A stretch of 64,000 nucleotides of DNA from contig OX344761.1 in NCBI GenBank assembly GCA_947034895.1, positions 93,385,447 through 93,449,446 on the forward strand, in the 5' to 3' direction. Source of the DNA: Rhytidiadelphus loreus. Taxonomy: Eukaryota; Streptophyta; Bryopsida; Hypnales; Hylocomiaceae. Below, piece by piece: positions 49,741-61,135 of the stretch. Under the pieces are notes generated by a model, which was given only the letters and a program-made list of their open reading frames with translations, made no database searches and was not told the DNA's origin. A program made the position numbers and the translations under genes. Each line of letters starts with the position of its first letter. Within the stretch, counting starts at the first letter, position 1.

Positions 49741-49762
49741 AAAACGTGGGTTTCTTCTAGTG

Positions 49763-49765
49763 TCT
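49763..49765 (+). repeat. CACTA target-site duplication, right (TCT)
   Basis: Directly follows the terminal CTAGTG at 49757-49762 and matches the TCT at 27985-27987. Confidence 0.85.
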
Positions 49766-50640
49766 GCAGCTCTCTAAGTTGACAATGACTAGCCTCTTTC
49801 CCATTGTTTTCTCCTCATCGATCAAATAGAAACTTCCACTTGCTAACCTTGCTAAGTTGGCAGCAATGTTGCTTCCACACAATGTATTAACTTCATCACA
49901 TTCCCACTCATTGAATGGTTGTTGCATTGATTGTCCTATTGTATTGATTCTCATTCCTACGCTTCATCATTATCTTCCTCTGCAAGTGTTTCAAGCATCC
50001 ACCAAGGATTGTTGCTATGAGCCTAGGGACAAGGAATGGTATGGATTGTTAAGTTAAATGTACATCTTTGGCACTAACAATAAAGGTGTTACTGGCTTGA
50101 TTCAATTGTGGAGATTATCCCCTACTTTTGCCACTGGTGACCACCAATCATTGAAAGCCTTCCAAGCAATGGCTTCTAGATGTCTCTTGGCCTTTGCTGC
50201 TTCTTTCATCTTCCTCTCTTCTACCCCCCTCAACTTTAGAACTTTGACTTCTTTCCTCTTCAACTCCTTTGTTTGCTTTGCTTCTTCTTTCAAATAAGTT
50301 TTTTCTTCTATTGCTCATAAATAGTCTTTGCTTGTCATTAAAATAGATTTAGATTAGTCAATGATGGGATCTCCTTGTCTCTACCTGTGTGTAGGTCTAT
50401 GAACCTCCGGAAACTTGAAGAAATTTAGTTGTGGTCATGAAAATTATTGCTATGTTGTTGCCAAGTCACTAGGAGGTTCAAATTCAAAGTTGGAGGAGCA
50501 AGCATGCCCCTACATTGTTGGATCTTCAATGAAGTTGTAATGTGGTTATTGAAGAGTCTCATGTCATCTTCAAGGATGTGCTCATCTTCAACTTTATTGT
50601 CATTGTCATCCCTAAGTGGTTGCATCTATACTTTGGCACT
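49766..50640. other. Region between CACTA and the pogo remnant, weakly coding-like on the minus strand
   Basis: A minus-strand frame at 50293-50102 is Lys/Glu-rich and helical-looking (EERKMKEAAKAKRHLEAIAW), and another at 50625-50425 is acidic. They lie downstream of the pogo-like transposase on the same strand and may be its decayed C-terminal tail, but no motif confirms this. Confidence 0.35.
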
Positions 50641-50879
50641 ATCCCCTCCAATATTAGTGTCTCCCTTTGCACTATCAACCTCCAAAATGTATTTGGAATC
50701 CTAATTCCCTATGTCCTCATGGCTCTAGAGAACTTCAAAAAAGTTCATCACCATCCTCTTCTCTTGCAAGGTTGGTAGTAGGTTGAAATTGTCTATTGGA
50801 TTCCATTTTAGAATCTAAAGCTTGAAGAATATATGGCCAAATTCCAACACCTGCGACTCCTTTTTGGATGTTTAGTTTA

Positions 50880-51165
50880 CATTAGATGGGATTCAGCCAT
50901 CAGGAAAGGTTGTGAGTTCTCCAGTCGAAACCAGTCTGAAACCCGCCAATACCCACCATTCCCCACCTGTGCTGACCTGGCCAAGCGACTACTAGGTCAG
51001 AGTTTTTGAAAAAAAAAAAAAAAAAATTAACTTTGTTTTTCATTTTAAGGACTTAAAAAAAATTTGAAAAAAAAAATCTGTTGTCGCGTTCGATGGGGTT
51101 CCCGGGGAACAGAGCTGGGAACGGCACCGAAATGGCCCTCCAGCCCCCCGAAATCCCATCTAATG
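50880..51165. mobile_element. CATTAG-family foldback element, member 3 (inside pogo gene)
   Basis: Starts CATTAGATGGGATTCAGCC and ends AAATCCCATCTAATG. Inner passage CTGACCTGGCCAAGCGAC, an A/T tract, then a CCCGGGGAAC-rich arm. On the minus strand its removal joins GCTCTAAC to TAAACTAAAC, which keeps the transposase tail in frame. No direct repeat abuts the ends. Same orientation as member 1. Confidence 0.88.
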
Positions 51166-52039
51166 GTTAGAGCTCTCTTCAATGCCAAATCTATCTACTA
51201 TGCTAGGTTTTCCTTTTGTACAACGCTTCTAATATTTCCAAGTGTCCAAGCATCCTTGTAACTCTGAAATGCACATTTGAAAGGCCTAAAAATACCAACA
51301 TCTAGAAGTTGAAGTTTGTGACTTATATGTGATGGTAATGTAAGGACATCTAAACCAATGGCAAATGCCTTGTGCATTACGTTGAAGGTGATGTACAATC
51401 CATGTTCATCGAGTATCAATAAGTGCCTACTAGTACGTGAAATGCCTCCACAACCTTCTAGTGCCTTGACAAAATGTGAAACCCATAATGAAAATAAATG
51501 ACCAATATTCCAAGCTTCAACTTGCATGGCCATGGTTACATTCACTTCACACTTCTCTATGTAACTCCTTTGCATGTACTTGCCTTAAAAGACATTAAAA
51601 TGTGGAATGGACTCCTCAATGGCACTAACACATGCAAGAATGTTCAACCACTCTTGTTGATCTAAGATGATGTTGTGGACAAATTAGAAGTCATGCTTTG
51701 CAAACACTTAGGTACCACCACCATTCCTTTCAATTTATGCTCTTGTCTCATCACAATTTCAAATGTGCTTGTCATCATAGCCATGTCATGAGTAGAGAGT
51801 GCTAAGATTATAGTAGAATGTTTGGACATTCTCAACACAAAATTTGCATGTCTTATTGGTCTTTAGGCCTTGAGTGGACCTTAATTAGGACCAGATTAAG
51901 ATGCCTTCATTGCCACCAACTCAACCACTTGATACTATAAATGCCTTCTTGGAAGGAATTCATATGAGTTTGACCAATGTTTGCTACTTTTAGATAGAAT
52001 TGCAAAATTGTGAGAGGATAACCAAGGTCTTGAATTTGC

Positions 52040-52341
52040 CATTAGATGGGATTCAGGGGGGTTGGAGGGCCGTTTCAGGCCCGTTCCCAGCTCCGTTCCC
52101 CCGGCCCCCATCGAACGTGGGTGTCAAAATTTATTTATTTATTTAAAATAAAAAATAAAAAATTTAAAGTTCTTAAAATGAAAAACAAGGTTAAATTTAT
52201 TTATTTATTTTTGAAAAAATTTGACCTGGCAGTCGCTTGGCCAGGTCAGCACAAGCAGGGAACGGCGGGTTTCAGTGGATTTCGACTGGGTTTCGGCTGG
52301 GGAACTCACAACCCTCCCCGATGGTTGAATCCCATCTAATG
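52040..52341. mobile_element. CATTAG-family foldback element, member 4 (inside pogo gene, inverted)
   Basis: Starts CATTAGATGGGATTCAGG and ends GAATCCCATCTAATG. The interior is the reverse of member 3: CGTTCCCAGCTCCGTTCCCC arm, A/T tract, GACCTGGCAGTCGCTTGGCC. Removing it joins TGCTTATT to GCAAATTC on the minus strand and restores EWCLLQIQDLGYP in frame, with no target duplication. Confidence 0.9.
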
Positions 52342-52884
52342 AATAAGCACCATTCTAATTCTGCTTCTTCCTCAACTCTGAGAATACTTTGCCGCCCTTG
52401 CTTTCTTGTGAGAGTCCATGTGAAAAAATGGTCTCTAAGGGATGATGTTGGAATTCCATAATGCCAAGCCACAATTCCTAGTACTATAGGGGGGTTGCAA
52501 GAAAGACTAAACATTTTTGGTAGTGTGTTGTCAAAACTGCAGTTTCTACGTTTAATACTATGAGTACTATAAAATAAAACAATCTAAACCGTTAATTTGA
52601 AAAATCAATGGCTAGAGTATCTAGAGTTGAAAGTCAACTTTAGATACTCTCCAACACTCAGAATCCCTAAACTTCAAAGTGTGACAAATTAGCCAAATTG
52701 ACTTTTAAATATAAAATGTTTTTTTTTTTATTTCTAAAAAATAAGAGATATATTTCTAATCAAATTAACCATTTCCAATAAAAATTTCAAGTTTATCACA
52801 TTTTATTGTCAAAAGTTCTAGCAGAAAACAACTTCTTTACTCTAAATGTAACGCAAAATAGGACTAGTCTTTCTTGCAATCATC

Positions 52885-53097
52885 CTATAAGAAACCCATA
52901 TTTTAGGTGATGAGTTCAAATTCTTTTAAGCGAATTTTAGGTGACATCTAATGCAACAATCCATGTTTTTGTGTCAACATTGATGTTACGTTGAATGTTT
53001 TTGTTGACATGAAAACATGGGTTGTTGCATTGGATGTCACTTAAAATCCGTTTAAAAAAAATTTAGACTTATCACCTCAAATGCAAGTTTCTTATAG
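52885..53097. mobile_element. Long foldback element with CTATAAGAAAC termini
   Basis: The left arm begins CTATAAGAAACCCATATTTT and its imperfect reverse complement forms the right arm. The arms, about 85-100 bases each, cover most of the 213-bp element and meet near 52980, where GTGTCAACATTGATGTTACG and TTGTTGACATGAAAACATGG face each other. No coding region; target duplication unclear. Confidence 0.75.
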
Positions 53098-54640
53098 CAT
53101 AGGTGCTCTCTTTGTTTCACAACTTCAAATGCTAATTTCAACATGCCATTGGACCATGTCCCTTGCCACGTCCTCTGCATTGTTGGACACCATTGAGACT
53201 ATATGTACAGATTGTAGTTGTGATTGTTCAAATAGGATCAATCAATAGGAGTTGACTTTGTGCAGGTGCATATATAGTAGGACTTCCCAACATTGGATTG
53301 CATTGTTTGTGTTACTAGGAATTGCTTACGTTGACATCATCGGAATAGAAGGTCTATTCACGAACTTGAAGGACTTCAATGGACATGTCACACATTGATG
53401 CATGTTGTTCTTGGTGCATTGTAGTGGATGTCATGAGTTTAAGGAGGTTGGCTTGACAAATTGATGCCCTTGTAACCATTCCTAAAGTCCACAACACTAC
53501 CAAAGACATGATGATTCCAACATTCGATCTTGGCAGTGAGGGTGGAGTAGAGAATGACATAATGTTGATGGTTGAAGTGACCTCCATAATGAGTCTTCAA
53601 TGCTTCCCATGACTTGCCACACCAATAGAGCTAGATATGCTCATTACAGACATGTGCAAAATTAGAAGATCAAACTACCTACCAAGTTCCATATCATCCT
53701 CAAGATCTAATCCATCAAGTGCAAAAGTAAAACTTCAAGCTTTACATTAAGGTCTCAAACAATGAATAGATCACTTTACTAAAATGTAGAATATTTTGAT
53801 CGAAGATTCAAGGGAGCTCCTTTGTATTCAAAGAAACAAAACCGATTGATCACTCATAAAACATTATAAGAAATCTTATTGATTCTTACGTTCAAGATGA
53901 CCTCACTCTGTGTGTTCAACAATGTAACACTAAGTCCCAAATTTCTAATTCCACTTGTGTAGACTTCGGTAGAATCATGACATTAATATTTCAAGTATAT
54001 ATACAATCCAAAAAGACTATCAAGAGGGGTTGTCAATCTTGTGAAGGAAAAAAACTTTAGAATCCATGAGATGTAACCACTCATCAAACTCGTAAATTGC
54101 CCTCATTTTTTTACCACCCTTTCAATGTTCTATACACCTTGTTGGAAACTTGTACTGTATCAATATAGTGCAGTGTTAGTATTATACAATATTTTATAGA
54201 CAGATATTGCCTTTAGGTAAAGGATCATGTATGTGATCGCAAAAGTTACTTATGATATAAAGTGTGTAAACTAGACACATCTTACAACAATAATTATAAA
54301 TGATATTAAAATCTCTACATTAAAAACTTTAATAAAGCTTTCTTGCAACTTTCCTTAAAGACTCTAGAGATATAATTAAAAGAACTCTCTTCTAATAATT
54401 CTTTAAATCTATGAATTCAAATATGCAAATGAAACTCTCAAATTGAAAATTGAAATATTCTTGCAAGAAAATGATAATCATTATGTAATATATCAACACT
54501 CACAATGAGGCAAAAAGTAGATTTAAGTCATATAAGTAAATTTGATAGATTCTATTTTAATATATGGAAACATAGAATGACAATCATTAACATTTTGAAC
54601 AAAAAAATTGTAGTTAATAGTAAATGGTAAATAACCTTTA
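53098..54640. other. AT-rich region, no gene called
   Basis: A 77-residue minus-strand frame at 53587-53354 lacks a recognisable motif. The passage at 54140-54310 (short cyclic phrases such as 'tataaagtgtgtaaactagacacatcttacaaca') resembles 17690-17815, so it is probably part of an interspersed copia-related repeat. Confidence 0.4.
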
Positions 54641-55255
54641 CTAGTGGCACCAACCACAACTCAAATAGCTTATAGAACCCACCAAGCTTTACTTGTCAAA
54701 GGAGCAGAAAGTATAAGTAATTAGGTGGATAAAAATGCCACCACTTTAACCATTATTACTAATTGCCTTGAAAATCATATTGTTCCACATGTGCAATCTT
54801 GTTCCACAACACATCAAGCATGGACAGCGTTAATAAGCGTATTTGAATTACAAGATGTGATTACAAATATGCATCTGAAGGATGTATTACACAATCTCAA
54901 AATGAAAGAAAATGAGTGTATTATTAGACATATTCATAATTTCAAATTGTATTTCCAACAATTATTAGCAACAAGATTAACTCATGTCCAAGATGATGGG
55001 CCGATTCTTACTACTATGAGGAACTTGTGTCCAAGTTACACCACCTTTATTCGTTCCTCCAGAAGAGAATAATTATGGCATCACTCTCCAATCATTAATC
55101 ACTAATTTGATATAAGAAGAAACTTTGATGAAAGACATAGGTTCTACATCAAAAAGTACATTTGCCCTTCATGTAGGAAAGAAATTTTTTAATAATTATG
55201 GCAAGAACCCTTATTTTGATAAGAACTTTAAAAGAAAAATTCAAATCCAAAAGGT
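54641..55255 (+). pseudogene. Ty1/copia gag remnant (UBN2-type)
   Basis: The frame at 54725-55072 gives HQAWTALISVFELQ, LKDVLHNLKMKENECIIRHI and FQQLLATRLTHVQDDGPI, the order of a copia gag domain. It continues in a shifted frame with NYGITLQSLITNL and GKNPYFDKNFKRK to about 55250. It ends just before the Bet v 1 unit of copy C, which may mark a duplication breakpoint. Confidence 0.75.
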
Positions 55256-55627
55256 GTAAGAAATCCAGAATTTCTAGCCCACTCCGTTGACATACCGAAC
55301 TCCAACAGAGTCAACGTCAACCCCACGTCAAATTCGCTGGTCGCCAATATGAAGACACGGCGACGGGAGCTTGATATGGAGCTAGTCGGTCCGCAAAGTC
55401 TGGTTGTCAGACTGGACTGGTTTAGCAAATACTCGGTCAGCTCAGTAGTCGTCACCCGTCAAACTGAATTGCGATCGAAGCTGTTCTCTACAAAGAGCTC
55501 TCTGATCATTCACAACAATCACACCAAGCTCTTCACTGCATGCACTTCTTCCAGTTGAACGATCGGTCGCTGCTCTCGCATTTAGCCCTGCCAGATTAGA
55601 ATCGCGCGCTGCAGCATATATAGAATC

Positions 55628-57693
55628 ATGTCTCACACCTTTGCGCACACCGAGATCCTCCAGGCCTCCGCTGATGACGTCTGGGAGGCTTGCAAGAATG
55701 TGGACAAGATTCTCTGCGACAGCATGCCAGAGTTTTTCGCCAAGAGCGAGTACGAGCAGGGCCATGGCGAGCCTGGAAGCATTCGTGTCATCACTATGGG
55801 TCCCGGTACATATGCGGCCATTCTTATTGTAATCTTTCAATTCCAGATGAATTTGAGTGAATTTGACCTGATTTAATTGAGGTGGATGGTGTTCAGTGCT
55901 TGATTCCGGCTCTTACTGACTAAACCCGGCCTGTTGATTAGCAACAGCAAATCGTCTCTTCCAATGCACATTTGCTGGACTTCAATTAGCAAGTTGACTG
56001 TCTATGGCGACTGATGCTCGGATGAAAATGAGATCGTCTACAATCTCTCCCTTTGAAACTTGATCACCAATGTTGTTGTAATCTTCTGTTCTTATCAGCG
56101 GCTAAGCATGCGGGGCACGTGAAGGAGCGGATGGACAAGTTCGACGCCGCCACCAGGACGCTGGGCTACACGGTGTTAGAGGGCGACCCCAGGTACAGCA
56201 CCTTCAGCGCCGAGATGCAATTCGAACCGCAGCACGACGGGTCCACCGTAGGCACCTGGACAGCCAAGTATGAGCCGGTGGGAGACATGGGCCCTCCCGA
56301 GCACATCAAAGCCATCGTCACCATAGTGATGAAGACGTTGGAGCGCGCGGCGCAACACAAGAAGACGCTGACGCACACGGAGACGCTGGAGGCCACCCCC
56401 GACGCGATCTGGAGTGCGTGCAAGAATGCAGACGACATTCTGTGCAAGGCTATGCCGCAGTTCTTCGAGTCGACGACTCTGGTCCAAGGCCATGGCGAGC
56501 CGGGGAGCATTCGTGTCGTCAAGATGGGACCTGGTAATGGATTCCTTTCTCCCTCAAATGTTCGTGAATTGCAAATTGTGACCTTGGATGCTTATCACTA
56601 GACACTCTGTCAATGTAAGTAGCACTTTCAATCTTACAACCAAGAATCAGAACCTTCAATTGTTTTAAATTTGGGTACCAAACATGCAGAATCCAATTGT
56701 AGAATCTCCACGATCACGCTGTGTGTCTCCTGTCCTCAAAGTCGCGGTTGTTGATTCGATTCCAAGTACGCTAGAAGATCATCAGAATCAAAAAGATCGT
56801 CCAGCACTGCATTTGACCTTCTGGCTAAGTTGATTTACTTGAATCTCAAGTGGTTGCATCCAATAGTCTATAAATCAGAGTCGTTAGTGAATCGGAAGTG
56901 CAATGCAGAAGAGGGAGCATACTAGTTTCGAATCCTCCTCCTCTCTCAGTCAATTATACTCTGCCACACCACATTTCACTAACAGGGAGAGCTACTTAGA
57001 ACGCCAGTCGTGATGAAATGGGGATGTCGTCAGAACCATGTTGTCCTAAGCTGCTGTGAATTTCAAAACCCTGAAAGAATCTCGAGAATAAAATTAGGTT
57101 CCTGTCCACGTGCTCGTGCTCCCACCTGCGAATACGAAACCCTACATCGGCATGATTTAATCCCAGATGGAATTAGGTTTTCTGTCCTCGCGCTACTGTT
57201 CCCATCTGCAAATTCAAAGTCCTGCATTACCATGATGCAATGAATCTCCAGAAATGAATTAGGTTTCTGTCCTGCTCCCACCTGCGAATTTAGGGTCCTA
57301 CATTACCACGATGCAATAAATCTCCAGAATCGAATTAGCTATCCGACAATCCTCGAGCTCCTGCACAATTCTGACCTTGTGTCCTTTCTTTTGCTTGCCC
57401 TTTCTGCATCCCCAGCCATCCCGTTCGCAGGCGAAGTGACGGAGCGCATGGACCTTTTCGACCACGCGAGCAAGAAGATGGGGTACACGGTGCTGAAGGG
57501 CGATCCGCGCTACCGTGACATGTCCGCCACCATGCAATTCAAGGAAGGACCCCGCGACGGCACCACCACGGCCGTGTGGGTGGCCTCGTACGTGCCCGAG
57601 GGCGACGTGGGTCCTCCCGAGCACATCAAAAACATCGTGTCTCTCTCGTGGAAAGCCATAGCCGACGCTGCCAAGACTGTTGGAGTTCACTAG
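55628..57693 (+). CDS. Two-domain Bet v 1-like protein, copy C
   Basis: Predicted exons are 55628-55805, 56099-56533 and 57431-57693, again 178, 435 and 263 bases and 291 residues. Intron 1 is shorter than in the other copies (293 bases). Splice sites are intact and the frame is open. Substitutions relative to copy A include DEIW to DDVW, the start of exon 2 (AAKHAGHVKERMD instead of AVPHAGRVKERMD), AVHQKKT to AAQHKKT and TIGVH to TVGVH. The Gly-rich loop GHGEPGSIR is kept in both domains. A small duplication just upstream ('gcagcatatataga') adds TATATA near the ATG. Family role is as for copy A. Confidence 0.82.
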
Positions 57694-57965
57694 CTAGGGC
57701 TCGACATTTCGACAGTTAGGGTTTAGGGTTTAAGATACCTCTTGAAGCCTTCGGCTGTGGATTCACTCGTATGTTTATGTCAACGAATAAGCTTATTAGC
57801 TAGGTTTGGTTTCCGCAACCGAACTGGTAATGAATTTTGTTCCCCTAATCGGCAGGTCCTGGTGCACCGAGACCTAAACTGAGTTCCGTAATTGGTGAAA
57901 AGAGTGTGTTTGGGAGATCAGTATGAGTACCCTTGCGCGTAGCTCTCTCGTCTCCGCAATTTGCA

Positions 57966-59137
57966 GGGACGTTTTTTACTCTACTACTCTTAGCTAGTTC
58001 TCTTGTCTATTACTCTTGCCTGTGTGGCGATGTGGCCACACTTCCCTTTGTAAGCTTATTCCTGGCATGAGCTGCACAGTTTGCAGCTTTGGCTATAAAA
58101 TTTGTTATGACACTGTTTTGAGTGTTTTGTTTTGTTTCTGAACAGTTATATCACTGTTTTTAAGTTCCATGAAACAATAGGAATATAAGGTACACACCAT
58201 TTGTCAAGTCTTGGATCTTGCATTGTCCAATTTCATAAATTTTATGTCCAATTTCATAAAATTTTGGTAAATGGTATTATTGTACAAAGATATAAGCAAA
58301 AATGTGTGAAAACTTGAAAAATGATTGAGGCGTTTAAGGGGTTAAATCATACATGATAAATCGAAAGAACATAGCATAGTGTCAAGCAAGTTGTGATGAT
58401 AAGTAAGGATATGTAAGGTAGATTGCTCATGAAGGGCTTGACAACCTTTTTTTTTTTTTTTAATGGATTTCAGATACACGAAAGTATTTTCCCTTATTTT
58501 TCACTTGAAGAGAAAAATTGATGCAGAATCTAATACAAATGGTTTCATATTTTTCTGAGTAATTATGAATTACTCATAAATTGCCAAAGAATTTTGTCAT
58601 AGTCATCAATTCCTGATCGTAAGCCTTGCAAAACCCAAACACACAAGCACCATGGCATGTAGAAAGTAAAACACAAGGTTCCTAAATGCAACCATTACTA
58701 AATTGAAATGGACCCTAGATTCTTTTATTAACATTTGTACAAAGGACAATTTTCATTTTGAAAAATTCAATGGACATGTATCTAATGTCTACTTAGTTTG
58801 AAATGGACTCACCTTGGCTATTATTCCATCCGTTAGCAAAGTATGAACCAATATTTGACAAATCTTATTATGATCTTACGTTATCAATGATATATTCCAT
58901 GGCCATCAAGTATCTATTCATAAACATTTATTGTCCACTACAAAGCTTCTTGTAGGGATGTTTTGAAGAAGAGGGTCGCAATAATGACCCACTCCTATAC
59001 TAGCTACTTCAAGGCAACCATCATATTGGTGATAGAATTAGTAGGGGAGTAAGCAAATTGGATGTTAATTAGGCAATATTATAGATATGAAATATGCAAT
59101 GGTCTATAAACAATAAGCTTAGAAAAACTTGGAAAAG
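57966..59137. other. Downstream arm of copy C, no gene seen
   Basis: AT-rich non-coding sequence. Parts match 8800-9120 of copy A; 58200-58340 is specific to copy C. 'tccaatttcataaa' is directly repeated near 58227 and 58247. Confidence 0.45.
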
Positions 59138-59416
59138 CATTAGGGGAGATTTCTGCATTTTAAGAGACTATGAATTCCCAAATTGTAGGAACTATAGGAA
59201 CGTTGTGGAAATGTTGATCTGACGTGGCCAAGAGACGGCCACATCAAATATAATTTTTTAATATAATTTTTATAAATTAAAGAAAAAAAGAAAAAAAGAA
59301 TTAAAACAATTTTTTAATTTTTTTAATATTATTATATTTTGACTATATAGTACTGGTTCCCAGCAATGGGAACAACCCTGAAACAGTCTCTCGAGTAGCT
59401 GAAATCTCCCCTAATG
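59138..59416. mobile_element. CATTAG-family foldback element, member 5
   Basis: Starts CATTAGGGGAGATTTC and ends with the perfect inverted repeat GAAATCTCCCCTAATG. Inner GACGTGGCC...GGCCACATC near 59222-59245 and an A/T tract. The flanks read 'aaaag' and 'tatg', and the matching empty site in copy A (9132/9133) reads 'aaaagtatg' with nothing duplicated. This is the cleanest evidence for insertion without target duplication. Confidence 0.88.
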
Positions 59417-61135
59417 TATGCAAACAATTGTTCTATCTCTAAAGACAACAAGTGAACCTTGGGGGGGGGGCAAACAATCATGTTTAGTTTTGAGCATTAA
59501 AGTATCTTGAATAGATAAAGGATATTGTAAGCATTTCAACATGCATACAAAGTAAAGACAAGCACAAGCTAAACATGTTGCAATCTAATTTTTGTCTCTA
59601 TTCATTTCTTGTGCAATTTTAAAGCGAGAGGTAATAAATAATAATTGTTCATTTCCATTCAAAGATTAATAATGCTATAGATATCTAGCCAAATTATATT
59701 TATATCCTCTACTAATTAGTCCTACAAAACCAAATGTATGAAAGGATGATTTGCATTTGATAACAAGGGTCAATATAGGAGATGGATGAGGTTCCTAACC
59801 GTTTTAGTATCCCCTACCTAAGTACAAATCAATCAAAGAAGGTCTTGACTCCCATTGTTCAATCTCAAAAATATGGCTAGAGAAATCAAATTTTGGACTA
59901 TCAGTATGTGTATTGTGAATAGTAACAAACATCAACAATTCCCAATCTTCTCGCTAGGGGGTCCCATAAGGTGGGCTCCCCCAAATGCACCATTGACCCA
60001 AAACTGCCATCATCACTCTGTGTACATCTCCAAAATCAATATGAACCTACGTGGAAGAAGAAACGATTTTAAAACATCTACCCAAAATAACTTTGACCCT
60101 TCATAACTTTTGCATACGGTATCCACATGCCACGTTCTTTGGTGCGTTGGAACCTTCTTTCACTTGCCAACAAGAAAATAAGAAAATTTGACCAGTCTCA
60201 TAATAGTCTCATAATAGCAACTAGACACAGTACCAAAAAGTGGCGGTTCTGGGTGCCCACCTTAGTTTCACTCAAACACATTCACATACAATTGCATAAG
60301 TGAAAACCAAGCAAACAAGACTCAACCACAAACCATTCAATAAATGGACGCAGTCAACAATGGCACAACAGATCACGATTTGTCAATACCAATGATGCAG
60401 TGCTCAAGCTCACCTCAGACACAAGCACAACACTTCTAAGCTGAAGGAACCAGAGCCCAAACACAAGCATAACTACCAACTCCTTCCAATTCTCCTACTA
60501 GAGTCTCCAAAGCTGACACAATTCTGGAGCTTCCCCAAAACTCCAACACCCATCATCTGTGTGCCGTTAAAACGGAAATTAATCTCCTTCAGTTCCCAAC
60601 ATAGTGTACAAAGTCTGGCTATGGAGCCAGGGCAAGTTCTTCACTAGTTCGGAGTACAAAACCCCAGCAAAGTGAGCAAACGTAGCGATGCTAAAAACTT
60701 GTCCATGTCTCTAAAGTAAACCCCTCCCAATCTTGATCCAACTAGGCTAGGCATTACAAAACACCTCCGAGTACATTCTGGGTTTTCTACTTGTGAGCTC
60801 TTTCACGTACCGTAAGCTGGTTCTCGATCTATATACAAAATGCAAGCACCGAACCCACGAACGCAATAAGCGCCACCAATTCAGTTCGCTCTCGTTTTCA
60901 GTTTGCCAATCAATTGTACCAGAAAGAAGCTCTGATCAAGACGGACTGTAACTACTGGGACACCATTCCCTGAAATGTACACCCACTTGTATACTCTCTC
61001 TCTCTCCACAGAATACACACTGTCTCCTGCAGCTCAAACGGTATTGCCAGTGCTGCGTCCCTGGACGTTGAAATGCGTAGAATTCCGAGGATTTCCAGTC
61101 TTCGATGGTGCAGTTACGCGCCCAACGATGGCCGG
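59417..61135. other. Downstream arm of copy C, then 3' flank of the small gene
   Basis: 59417-59875 matches copy A. From there to about 60950 the sequence is base-balanced with short open frames only. A CT run occurs at 60994-61008. The part next to 61136 is probably the 3' untranslated region of the minus-strand gene. No other gene is supported. Confidence 0.4.

Larger units (their letters stand above)
27988..49762. mobile_element. CACTA (En/Spm) DNA transposon, 21,775 bp, complete ends
   Basis: The left end is CACTAGAAGAAACCC and the right end is its exact inverted repeat; similarity continues through a short T-run beyond 15 bases. TCT flanks both sides. Inside, a TnpA/PTTA-like multi-exon gene lies on the minus strand (29.9-38.6 kb) and a TNP2 transposase on the plus strand (41.1-45.7 kb). 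The two diverge from about 39-40 kb. The right 3.5 kb (46.2-49.7) is AT-rich and non-coding. The interior between 28.2 and 46 kb differs in composition from its flanks and is rich in words such as TGCATG, ACATGT and TACAGT. Structurally complete, but its own transposase is damaged, so it would need a helper copy. Confidence 0.93.
50650..52490 (-). pseudogene. pogo-like (Tc1/mariner superfamily, DDE_1) transposase, split by two foldback elements
   Basis: On the minus strand, the N-terminal HTH block IVAWHYGIPTSSLRDHF and EEEAELEWCL lie at about 52480-52345. After a foldback element (52341-52040) the frame resumes with QIQDLGYPLTILQFYLKVAN and FQEGIYSIKWL. Then comes the DDE_1 core at about 51450-51240: HLLILDEHGLYITF, LDVLTLPSHISHKLQLLDVG and FKCAFQSYKDAW. 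After a second element (51165-50880) the tail LNIQKGVAGVGIWPYI follows. LILD is the second catalytic Asp region and LPxHxSHxLQxLDVG the family signature. Stops between 52.0 and 51.6 kb and before 51.2 kb show it is dead. Such proteins cut and paste at TA. Confidence 0.82.
55280..59875. repeat. Segmental duplication, copy C (Bet v 1 unit with long downstream arm)
   Basis: Direct-orientation paralogue of copy A, more diverged than B. The shared downstream arm (about 58180-59875) shows that copies A and C derive from a unit of more than 4 kb. It carries foldback member 5, which is absent from A, and lacks member 1, which is present in A. Confidence 0.8.

Noticed and set aside
50880..52341. Reading the CATTAG elements as Tc1/mariner-type with TA duplication and CATTA/TAATG as host sequence
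   Set aside because: The paralogous empty sites and the joined pogo frame lack CATTAATG, so these bases belong to the element.
53354..53587. 77-residue minus-strand frame
   Set aside because: No motif and surrounded by AT-rich repeat sequence.
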